Assembly (NCBI GenBank): GCA_013152135.1
Contig: JAADGX010000125.1
Location: 1-5,711, forward strand
Reading direction: 5' to 3'
Source: Chlorobiota bacterium
GTDB taxonomy: Bacteria > Bacteroidota > Ignavibacteria > SZUA-365 > JAADGX01
Length of the DNA stretch: 5,711 bases
Numbering within the stretch: position 1 is the first letter of the stretch; the number at the start of each line of letters is the position of its first letter. The translations under genes and the position numbers were made by a program. Of this stretch, positions 1-5,497 are shown piece by piece. Below the pieces are notes generated by a model that searched no databases, was not told where the DNA came from, and saw only the letters and a list, made by a program, of their open reading frames with translations.

Positions 1-181
1 GATTGCGCCACACCGGTTTGCCCGTGGATTCCTCCAGGCAGGAAAACGAGGTCTTCTTCGTGTCCGGGTTGCGTTCCTCGATGATGATGCGACCCGCTCC
101 GGAAAAATGCATGCGCCACAAGTAGCCGTGGGCGCGGTATTTCCATCGGGGTTTCCAGTGTCGTGAAGTCGTGAACAACAT
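1..181 (-). CDS. N-terminal part of a hypothetical protein, possibly DUF4905-like (cut by left edge)
   Basis: On the minus strand an open frame begins at ATG 181-179 (MLFTTSRHWKPRWKYR...) and stays open to the left edge, giving 60 codons. The visible part has an alternating aromatic/hydrophobic and charged pattern typical of beta strands: WKYRAHGYLWRMHF, GRIIIEERNPDTKKTSF, then SCLEESTGKPVW. The last stretch looks like the 'cLd..tGk.vW' turn seen in beta-propeller-like repeats. From memory this resembles the start of DUF4905 proteins of Bacteroidetes/Chlorobi, but that is a weak family guess. No signal peptide is visible, so a cytoplasmic location is likely. A second in-frame ATG at 235-233 would add 18 residues (MPTGIFTFLSANPNPRYR). 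Neither ATG has a clear Shine-Dalgarno sequence. I chose 181 because the alignment-like region begins after it and because 235 lies almost on the putative divergent promoter. Function unknown. Confidence 0.6.
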   Translation of the reverse strand, partial: MLFTTSRHWKPRWKYRAHGYLWRMHFSGAGRIIIEERNPDTKKTSFSCLEESTGKPVWRN

Positions 182-246
182 GCGGTATCGTGGATTTGGA
201 TTAGCCGACAGAAACGTGAATATTCCTGTTGGCATCAAGCAAGGTA

Positions 247-254
247 TAAGTTTG
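247..254 (+). promoter_or_regulatory. Putative -7 promoter element for the 291-2073 cluster
   Basis: TAAGTTTG at 247-254 matches all eight positions of the Bacteroidetes-type -7 consensus TAnnTTTG and overlaps a sigma70-like TATAAG (245-250). It would put the transcript start roughly 30 bases before the ATG at 291, with the ribosome binding site in between. The upstream half is poor: no TTTG or TTG sits at the expected 19-base distance (TTG at 229-231 is only 15 away). On the opposite strand TACCTTGC (246-239), with TTTG 20 bases upstream of it, could be a weak promoter for the left-edge gene, so two divergent promoters may overlap here. Tentative. Confidence 0.3.
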
Positions 255-277
255 AGGCCACGCTCGCAAACGAAGCC

Positions 278-281
278 AGGA
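278..281 (+). promoter_or_regulatory. Shine-Dalgarno-like site deciding the 291 start
   Basis: AGGA at 278-281 lies 9 bases before the ATG at 291. It favours this start over the GTG at 171 and the ATG at 180. Those would add about 40 residues of low-complexity, non-membrane sequence overlapping the start of the divergent gene. Confidence 0.5.
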
Positions 282-290
282 AACGGAACC

Positions 291-656
291 ATGACAGTCC
301 CTCCCGTACAAGAAACAGAACCGCGGTTCCCCAACACGCTGGGAAGCATCCTCACCTGGGCGTTGTTCCGCGCCGTGGCCGTGATCCTGGTGGCATGGAT
401 CGTGAACGAGTATTTTACAATGGTCGATTACTCCGTGTGGTGGGCCGTGACCGTCATGGCGTTGTACGGTTTCGTCATCCATCCCGCCCAAGTCCAGTAC
501 CGCCTGTTCAAGGAAAACACGCGGGAAATCGTCGAGGACACCTTGTGCGCGTCGTGCAGGCATTTCGATCCCTCTTCCATCATGTGCACCGCCCTGGACG
601 AGCACGTGTCCGAAAACCACATCCCCTGCGAAGGCAACATGTGGGAGCCGGTCTGA
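291..656 (+). CDS. Small two-helix membrane protein with C-terminal four-cysteine motif
   Basis: The product is 121 residues with no function I recognise. After a short polar N-terminus there are two hydrophobic segments, about residues 17-40 (SILTWALFRAVAVILVAWIV) and 47-64 (YSVWWAVTVMALYGFVIH). They are separated by a short acidic loop (NEYFTMVD). The sequence after helix 2 is basic (QYRLFKENTR), so by the positive-inside rule both ends face the cytoplasm. The tail has four cysteines in the pattern C86-x2-C89-x9-C99-x13-C113, with His91 beside the second, and closes with a WEP motif. This looks like a small metal-binding (zinc or iron) or redox domain. The ORF is open upstream to 171, but the ATG at 291 is preferred because of its ribosome binding site. 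The stop lies 5 bases before the cytochrome ATG at 662, so co-transcription and translational coupling are likely. The gene itself is convincing; metal binding is inference. Confidence 0.8.
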   Translation: MTVPPVQETEPRFPNTLGSILTWALFRAVAVILVAWIVNEYFTMVDYSVWWAVTVMALYGFVIHPAQVQYRLFKENTREIVEDTLCASCRHFDPSSIMCTALDEHVSENHIPCEGNMWEPV

Positions 657-661
657 AAGTC

Positions 662-1453
662 ATGTGGCCGGTGCGAACAATCCGCGGACACGTGGCGCGA
701 CCGGTAATGTCCGGCCTGCTGGCGCTCGGCTGCCTGGTTTTCGGCTCCTGCGCGGAGAAAGCGGATCGGGCACGTCCCGCCGATCCTGCGTTTTCCGCTT
801 CCCTCGTTATGCAAGGCAAGGAGATCTTCTACGACCGCCGCTTCGGAGCGCGGCCGGTAGCCTGCGCCGATTGCCACGCCGACTACGTGGAGAATCGTAT
901 CCGCGCTGCACGGGACATCAAGCCGGGGCGTCCGATCCTGGGAGCGTACCGGAGAATCAGCGCCTGGAACGGCGAATTTACCGGCGGTGCTTTGCGGCGG
1001 TACGGGGCGGGAGCGGCCAGGTGCGCCCTCCTGTACCAGGGCCGCGGCCGATCGTACGACGACGCCCTGACGCGGTCGGAATCCAGGGCGCTTTTGGCCT
1101 ACTTCCAGGCCGTTTCGCCGGGCGATGAACCGAGGCATGTAGCGTGGACGGCGTTGAACCGACCCGCGGATTCCCTCCGCCTGTCCGAGGCCGTGGAGAA
1201 GGCGCTGCGCCGTCGCGGCGACCCCGAGCGAGGCGGTGAGGTGTTCGATCGCGCTTGCCGCATGTGCCATGTTCCGGGCGACATGGCCGCCGGTCCCGAT
1301 CTGCGTTCGCGCGTGTTCGATGCCGCCGCTACGGCGCGTCTGGTATGGACGGGGCGCGACGCGATGCCTTTTTTCCCGCCGGACAAGCTTTCGCCGGCCG
1401 ACGCCGCCGACCTGCTCGCTTTTCTCCAGACCATCATGAAGCGTCCGCGATGA
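662..1453 (+). CDS. Diheme cytochrome c, probable lipoprotein
   Basis: The product is 263 residues from ATG 662, or 248 if translation starts at ATG 707. The N-terminus is an export signal: a basic stretch, then SGLLALGCLVFGSC, where Cys30 could be a lipid-anchored cysteine. The lipobox FGSC is imperfect, so a soluble periplasmic protein is possible. Two heme c sites are visible: C68-A-D-C71-H72 and C199-R-M-C202-H203. The second domain is a standard monoheme fold, with Met235 (in AMPFFPP) as likely distal ligand and a C-terminal helix (SPADAADLLAFLQ). The first domain has no obvious distal Met. It does have Cys121 (RCALLYQGRG) ahead of a helix ending in SRALLAYFQAVSP, a layout recalling cytochromes with a conserved Cys at this point, including SoxA/TsdA-like His/Cys hemes. 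Role: periplasmic electron transfer or a small-molecule oxidoreductase; the substrate cannot be read. It sits 5 bases after the membrane protein gene and overlaps the glycosylase gene by ATGA. No strong ribosome binding site. Confidence 0.9.
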   Translation: MWPVRTIRGHVARPVMSGLLALGCLVFGSCAEKADRARPADPAFSASLVMQGKEIFYDRRFGARPVACADCHADYVENRIRAARDIKPGRPILGAYRRISAWNGEFTGGALRRYGAGAARCALLYQGRGRSYDDALTRSESRALLAYFQAVSPGDEPRHVAWTALNRPADSLRLSEAVEKALRRRGDPERGGEVFDRACRMCHVPGDMAAGPDLRSRVFDAAATARLVWTGRDAMPFFPPDKLSPADAADLLAFLQTIMKRPR

Positions 1454-2073
1454 ACATCCTCGAACTGCCCGTGCTGGACCGCGCCTTCTATCTTCGGCCT
1501 ACACTCGAAATCGCGCCGGACCTGCTGGGTAAGATACTGGTCTCCACAGAGGGACCCGGGTTGGTGGCGGGCCGCATCGTGGAAGTGGAAGCGTACCACC
1601 AGGACGGCGACCGCGCCGCCCATTCGTACAGGGGGAGGACGAAACGCAACGAGATCATGTTCCGGGAGGGCGGGATTCTCTACGTCTACTTTACGTACGG
1701 CATGCACTTCTGCATGAACGTGGTGACGGAAAAGGAAGGAGTGGGGGCGGCGGTGTTGATCCGGGCGGTGGAACCGCTGGCGGGCCTGGACGTCATCAGG
1801 AAGCGGCGTCCTGCCGCCCGTCGGGACGAAGACCTCACCAACGGCCCGGCAAAGGTTTGCCAGGCGTACGCGGTGAATCGCCGCCACAACGGTCTTTGCC
1901 TCCTGGAGGGACCGATAACCATTCGACGCGACGACGGGGACGAGAAGGGAAAGATCGTTGCCTCGCCCCGTATCGGCATCAGGGACAGCGTGGAGCTGCC
2001 GTGGCGTTTCTTCCTCGCGGGAAATCCTTTCGTGGGAAAAGCAAAACCGGCCGCGAGAGGCCGGTCGGGTTAA
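1450..2073 (+). CDS. mpg: DNA-3-methyladenine glycosylase (AAG/MPG family)
   Basis: The 207-residue product is a clear member of the AAG/MPG family. This monofunctional base-excision repair enzyme removes alkylated purines such as 3-methyladenine, 7-methylguanine and hypoxanthine from DNA, leaving an abasic site. Against the human enzyme the key residues are all present: catalytic Glu47 in VEVEAY (human Glu125), Tyr49 (127), His58 in AAHSY (136), Tyr80 in LYVY (159), the intercalating Tyr83 in TYGM (162), Asn90 in FCMN (169) and Arg105 in LIRAVEP (182). The NGPAKVCQAYAVNR block (131-144) is also typical. Length fits bacterial family members. ATG 1450 overlaps the cytochrome TGA (1451-1453), implying translational coupling; no separate ribosome binding site is evident. 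After RFFLAGNPFVG the protein carries a basic tail, KAKPAARGRSG, beyond the usual family end. The DNA for this tail forms the terminator of the facing gene. Identity very secure. Confidence 0.97.
   Translation: MNILELPVLDRAFYLRPTLEIAPDLLGKILVSTEGPGLVAGRIVEVEAYHQDGDRAAHSYRGRTKRNEIMFREGGILYVYFTYGMHFCMNVVTEKEGVGAAVLIRAVEPLAGLDVIRKRRPAARRDEDLTNGPAKVCQAYAVNRRHNGLCLLEGPITIRRDDGDEKGKIVASPRIGIRDSVELPWRFFLAGNPFVGKAKPAARGRSG
2037..2066 (-). terminator. Intrinsic terminator of the acyl-CoA dehydrogenase transcript, inside the mpg 3' end
   Basis: Read on the minus strand, ACCGGCC pairs with GGCCGGT around the loop TCTCGC (2065-2046), a 7-bp stem that is almost all G-C. It runs straight into the T-rich stretch TTTTGCTTTT (2046-2037). 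The stem begins 24 bases after the dehydrogenase stop (TGA 2091-2089). On the plus strand the stem is followed by TCGGGTT, with no T-run, so termination should be one-directional. The whole element lies inside the last codons of the glycosylase gene. Confidence 0.75.
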
Positions 2074-2088
2074 GCGTTTCCGCGCTTC

Positions 2089-3237
2089 TCAGTACTTCCA
2101 GACGCCGTTTTTCTTCAGGATGTCGTGGGCGATGACGAGCCGCTGGATTTCGCTCGTTCCTTCGAAGATGCGGTTGATGCGGCTGTCGCGGTAAAACCGT
2201 TCCACGGGCAGTTCGCGGCTGTAACCGATGCCGCCGTGTACCTGGAGCGCCAGGTCCACGACCTTGTCCAGTCCTTCGGAGCAGAAGAGTTTCACGATTC
2301 CCGCCTGACCCGCGACTTTCTTTCCCGCGTCGTAATCGGCGGCGGTGCGATAGACGATGCTCTCCATGGCGTACACGAGCGTAGTCATTTCCGCCAGCAT
2401 GAACTGCACGCCTTCGAACGAGGCGATGGGAGCGTCGAACTGCCGCCGCATTTTCGCGTACTTGGCGGAGTGCTCCAGCATTTCCTTGGCCGCGCCCACG
2501 CAACAGGCGCCGAGCCCGAGCCTGCCCGCGTCCAGCGTCTTCATGGCCACCAGGAACCCCCGGCCCTCGCTGCCGATGATATTTTCCTCGGGCACTTTCA
2601 CGTCCTTGAACGAAACGGCGTTCGTGACGCTGCCCCGGATGCCGAGTTTCTTTTCCTTGGGACCGGCCTCGAAGCCGTCCCACTCGGTCTCGACCACGAA
2701 GGCGGTAATGCCGCGGTCGGTGCGGGCGAAAACGGAAACGACGTCGGCGATAGAGCCGTTGGTGATCCACAATTTCTCTCCGTTCAGCACCCAGTGATCG
2801 CCTTCCTTGCGCGCGCGCGTGCGAACGTTGAACGAATCGGAACCGGCCTGGGCCTCGGTGAGGGCGAAGGCGCCGATCTTTTCGCCTCGGGCAAGGGGTG
2901 GAACGTACTTTTTCTTCAGTTCCTCGGAACCGCCCAGGTAGATGGCGTTTGTGCCGATGGACTGGTGCGCGCCGATGAAAGTGGCGGTGGAGAGACAACC
3001 GCGTCCCACCTCTTCCTGGGCGATGCAGTAGCCGACCTCGCCGAACCCTCCTCCGCCGTATTCTTCGGGAAAGACCGTGCCCATCAATCCCGTCTCGGCG
3101 ATCTTGCGGATCAGTTCCTGTGGGATTTCCTCCTCGGCGTCGATGGCGTCCGCGCGCGGTTTTATTTCGTTGTCCACGAAGTCGCGCACCATCTCGCGGA
3201 GCATGTTTTGCTCTTCGGTGAATTCAAATCTGTTCAT
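2089..3237 (-). CDS. Acyl-CoA dehydrogenase (FAD-dependent)
   Basis: The 382-residue product is a full-length acyl-CoA dehydrogenase, a homotetrameric flavoprotein that oxidises acyl-CoA to 2,3-trans-enoyl-CoA and passes electrons to an electron-transfer flavoprotein. Domain order is canonical: N-terminal helices from FEFTEEQNMLREMVRDF, the middle beta domain with the first signature GAFALTEAQAGSD (122-134) and LWITNG (156-161), then the C-terminal helical domain. That domain has RRQFDAPI (264-271), the FAD-contacting QVHGGIGYS (332-340) and IFEGTSEIQR (357-366). Glu359 is at the usual catalytic-base position (Glu376 of the medium-chain enzyme). The exact chain length or substrate cannot be fixed. 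The stretch GPKEKKLGIRGS resembles long-chain members, but this is only a hint. The start MNRFEF at 3237 is chosen because upstream codons look non-coding. Those upstream bases are A/T-rich (TTATTAAATCAGAC) without a Shine-Dalgarno sequence. It is the second gene after the reductase, with a 64-base gap and no promoter that I trust between them. Confidence 0.95.
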   Translation of the reverse strand: MNRFEFTEEQNMLREMVRDFVDNEIKPRADAIDAEEEIPQELIRKIAETGLMGTVFPEEYGGGGFGEVGYCIAQEEVGRGCLSTATFIGAHQSIGTNAIYLGGSEELKKKYVPPLARGEKIGAFALTEAQAGSDSFNVRTRARKEGDHWVLNGEKLWITNGSIADVVSVFARTDRGITAFVVETEWDGFEAGPKEKKLGIRGSVTNAVSFKDVKVPEENIIGSEGRGFLVAMKTLDAGRLGLGACCVGAAKEMLEHSAKYAKMRRQFDAPIASFEGVQFMLAEMTTLVYAMESIVYRTAADYDAGKKVAGQAGIVKLFCSEGLDKVVDLALQVHGGIGYSRELPVERFYRDSRINRIFEGTSEIQRLVIAHDILKKNGVWKY

Positions 3238-3301
3238 GTCTGATTTAATAACTGGTTGTGGATGAATAAAGTTGTTTGTCCGGACGTGCGGATGAATGCC
3301 G

Positions 3302-4171
3302 TCACCGGGTGCCGGCCCCGGATTCATGCGGGTACTTCTGGCCGACGAACGCGACCTTGCTCTCGGCCCCGTCCACACCGATGATGTTGCCGCTGATGAA
3401 GTGCGCGCCCTCCATGACCAGGAGGACAACCGCTTCGGCCACGTCCTCCGGTCGCGTCAATCGGCCGAAAGGGTTCTTGCGGCGGGCCACCTTGATCATG
3501 TTCCGTGCGCCGGGAATCTTGCGCAGGGCGGGCGTGTCGGTAATGCCGGCAAGGAGGCCGTTGACGGTAATACCCCGCGGCGCCAGCTCGGCCGCCAGTT
3601 GCCGGATGTGTGATTCCAGGGCCGCCTTGGCGGAGGACACGGCCCCGTAAAAGGGCAGGGCAATGCTGCCTCCTTCGCTCGTCATCGCGATGATACGGCC
3701 GCCGTCTTCCATGAGTCCCCGCTTGATGAGGCCCTGTGTCCAGTACACGAGGGAATGCGCCATGACGTCCATGGTCATCTCCATCTGGGCCTTGGTAATC
3801 ATTTCCTCGGGACTCACGGATATGAACGGCCGGAGGGTGCCGAACGCCAGGGAATGGAAGAGAATGCGGACGTGCGCCCGCTTGTCGGAGAGGAACCGCT
3901 CCTGGATCTCGTCAAGGGTTTCTTCCCTCTTTATAGGATCGGCGGCATTCATGTTGAAAAACACCGCCTTGCACCCCCGCTCCTCGATGCCCCCGATAAT
4001 GGCTTCCACGTTCTTTATAGTGGCCTGGCGATCGAGGTGCACGCCGAAGATGTGAAAGCCCGCCTCGGCCAGGGCCAGCGCCGTCGCGCCGCCGAAACCG
4101 GAGGAGGATCCGAGAATAAGAGCCCAGTCGTGGTGTCCTTTATGTGGAATTCGATTCGTATATTTGCTCAT
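3302..4171 (-). CDS. Enoyl-ACP reductase-like short-chain dehydrogenase (FabI/FabL type)
   Basis: The 289-residue product has a Rossmann fold. The nucleotide-binding glycine motif is GSSSGFGGATA (21-31). FHSLAFG (105-111) sits where enoyl-ACP reductases carry VHSIGFA, and the active-site pair is Tyr175 and Lys182 (YGAVSSAK). The Tyr-x6-Lys spacing is the mark of the FabI/FabL enoyl-ACP reductases, as opposed to Tyr-x3-Lys in ordinary SDRs. From there, AALESHIRQLAAELAPRGITVNGL and ITDTPAL resemble B. subtilis FabL more than E. coli FabI. At the place of the first FabI Tyr (10 residues before Tyr175) there is Ser165, as I recall for FabL. The expected reaction is NAD(P)H-dependent reduction of 2-enoyl-ACP, the last step of the fatty acid elongation cycle, in the cytoplasm. 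A CoA-ester substrate is possible given the acyl-CoA dehydrogenase gene downstream. The ATG at 4171 has no Shine-Dalgarno sequence; a promoter lies 34 bases upstream. Superfamily certain, exact substrate not. Confidence 0.9.
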   Translation of the reverse strand: MSKYTNRIPHKGHHDWALILGSSSGFGGATALALAEAGFHIFGVHLDRQATIKNVEAIIGGIEERGCKAVFFNMNAADPIKREETLDEIQERFLSDKRAHVRILFHSLAFGTLRPFISVSPEEMITKAQMEMTMDVMAHSLVYWTQGLIKRGLMEDGGRIIAMTSEGGSIALPFYGAVSSAKAALESHIRQLAAELAPRGITVNGLLAGITDTPALRKIPGARNMIKVARRKNPFGRLTRPEDVAEAVVLLVMEGAHFISGNIIGVDGAESKVAFVGQKYPHESGAGTR

Positions 4172-4204
4172 GGTGGTGCCGCTCGTGCATACAACAAAGA
4201 TGAA

Positions 4205-4233
4205 AATATAGAAGATGGAACGCGAATATCAAA
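4205..4233 (-). promoter_or_regulatory. Promoter of the reductase / acyl-CoA dehydrogenase pair
   Basis: On the minus strand TTTG (4233-4230) is followed after exactly 19 bases by TATATTTT (4210-4203), seven of eight matches to the Bacteroidetes -33/-7 pattern TTTG-N19-TAnnTTTG. The same bases also read as a sigma70 promoter: TTGATA (4232-4227), a 16-base spacer, and TATATT (4210-4205), each hexamer one mismatch from consensus. Transcription would begin near 4198-4202, giving a leader of about 30 bases before ATG 4171. The 153-base divergent region 4172-4324 is clearly richer in A/T between about 4185 and 4265. For the rightward glycosyltransferase I see only a weak TACATTGG at 4252-4259 without an upstream box. 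Confidence 0.6.
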
Positions 4234-4324
4234 CTTCGCCTCCCGTCTTTTTACATTGGGGGAACATTTCAACCGTGTGCCGTACCTGTCCGGTAAACGT
4301 ATTCCTCACCGATCGGATTACATC

Positions 4325-5497
4325 GTGACGCTCGATTCGCCGGAGAAATACCGAGACTGCACGACGTTCACCGGGTACAAGCCGTGCTACCCCGGCGTCG
4401 ATTGCAGCGAGCAGTGCCGGGATCCCCGGCCCTTCGGTATGCGCATCCTGGTGGTAAGCCTGGACGCCATGGGTGCCGTGCTCATGACCACGGCCCAGCT
4501 CGAAGGCCTCCGGCGGGCGTACCCGGAATCGACGGTGTTCTGGGTAACGAGGCCGGCGGCGATGCCGCTGTTGCAGGGCAACCCCTTCCTGCACCGCGTC
4601 CTTCCGTGGACGGACGAGCAGCGCATGGTCTTGCAGCAGATGGAGTTCGATCTCGTCCTCAACGCGGACAAGTCCGTCGGGGCCTGTGCCTTTGTCAATA
4701 CCCTGCGGGCCCGCGAAGTGCGGGGTTTCCGTCTCAACACGGCCGGGCAGATCATCCCCGCGAATCCCGAAGCGGAGTACAGCTACCGGCTGGGACTGGA
4801 CGACGAGCTCAAGTTCCGCCGCAACACGCGTACCGGACAGGACATCCTTGCGGAAGCCTGGAAGCTGCCCTACGCGCGGGCGGAATACGTCCTGGTCCTG
4901 AGTCCGGAGGAAGGGACGTTCTGCCGGGAAAAAAGGCGTGAATGGGGCCTGGAGGAAGCCGATCTCGTGGTAGGGTTCAATACCGGCTGCTCGGATTTGT
5001 TTCCCAACAAGAAGATGACGGTGGCACAGCACCTCGAGCTCATCCGGCGGCTGGCAAGGCGTCCCGGTGTCCGCGTGCTTTTACTTGGGGGGAGGGAAGA
5101 TACCGAGCGCAACGCCCGCATCGCGGACATGGCGATGGCGGAGGGAATCGAGGTCGTCAACACGCCCACGACCGAGGGATTGCGGCGGGGGATCTGCTAC
5201 GAGAACCTGGCCGACGTGGTCATCACGGGCGATACACTGGGAATGCACATCGCCATCGGGCTGAGGAAACACGTGCTGGCCTGGTTCGGCTTGAGCTGCC
5301 AGGCGGAAATCGACTTGTACGAGCGGGGGAAAAAGTTCTACCGGGAAGACCTGGAATGCTCTCCCTGCTGGAAGCGGGAGTGCCCGCACAACCTGGAATG
5401 CATCTCCGGCATCGATCTCGACGCTATCGAGCAAGCCGTCTGGACGTACCTGGAGACCAGGACCATCGTGTCATCTTCTGCAGGAGTGGATTCATGA
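4325..5497 (+). CDS. Family 9 glycosyltransferase (heptosyltransferase-like) with N-terminal Cys module
   Basis: With the GTG start at 4325 the product is 390 residues. From residue 39 (MRILVVSLDAMGAVLMTTAQ) it is a GT9/GT-B enzyme. This family includes the ADP-heptose:LPS heptosyltransferases, which act at the cytoplasmic face of the inner membrane on lipopolysaccharide core. The two-domain plan is visible: the N-terminal Rossmann half to about 185, then VVGFNTGCSDLFPNKKMT (215-232), VLLLGGREDTERN (251-263) and the donor-site motif TGDTLGMHIAIGL (301-313). Near the end is a cysteine set C345-x2-C348-x4-C353-x5-C359, common in GT9 proteins. Ahead of the catalytic domain is a second set, C12, C21, C27, C31 (RDCTTFTGYKPCYPG), which I recall in GT9 relatives of several phyla and which argues against starting at ATG 4439. 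GTG 4325 has a weak GGA 7 bases upstream. TTG 4256 is an alternative start adding 23 residues. The frame is open much further back but there runs antisense to the reductase gene. The donor and acceptor sugars cannot be determined. Confidence 0.88.
   Translation: MTLDSPEKYRDCTTFTGYKPCYPGVDCSEQCRDPRPFGMRILVVSLDAMGAVLMTTAQLEGLRRAYPESTVFWVTRPAAMPLLQGNPFLHRVLPWTDEQRMVLQQMEFDLVLNADKSVGACAFVNTLRAREVRGFRLNTAGQIIPANPEAEYSYRLGLDDELKFRRNTRTGQDILAEAWKLPYARAEYVLVLSPEEGTFCREKRREWGLEEADLVVGFNTGCSDLFPNKKMTVAQHLELIRRLARRPGVRVLLLGGREDTERNARIADMAMAEGIEVVNTPTTEGLRRGICYENLADVVITGDTLGMHIAIGLRKHVLAWFGLSCQAEIDLYERGKKFYREDLECSPCWKRECPHNLECISGIDLDAIEQAVWTYLETRTIVSSSAGVDS
5482..5486 (+). promoter_or_regulatory. Ribosome binding site of the lipoprotein gene
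   Basis: AGGAG at 5482-5486 lies 7 bases before ATG 5494, within the last codons of the glycosyltransferase. It is the best Shine-Dalgarno sequence in the window. Confidence 0.7.

Noticed and set aside
395..661. Upstream extension of the cytochrome frame
   Set aside because: It overlaps the membrane protein gene in another frame and would bury the export signal.
1099..1887. A 262-codon minus-strand open frame across the cytochrome and mpg genes
   Set aside because: It crosses two well-identified genes antisense and shows no domain; a shadow of high GC content.
2072..2087. AAGCG / CGCTT hairpin between the convergent stops
   Set aside because: Short stem without a T tract; not supported as a terminator for mpg.
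2125..3243. A 372-codon open frame on the plus strand opposite the acyl-CoA dehydrogenase
   Set aside because: It mirrors the dehydrogenase codons in a GC-rich gene, has no recognisable domain, and the minus-strand protein is unmistakable.
3305..3321. CCGGG / CCCGG inverted repeat at the reductase stop codon
   Set aside because: The stem is only 5 bp and no T-run follows on either strand, so it is not a convincing terminator; G/C-rich DNA gives such repeats by chance.
3755..4324. Upstream extension of the glycosyltransferase frame
   Set aside because: It runs antisense to the reductase gene and then through the A/T-rich promoter region; the sequence has no protein-like character before the Cys module.
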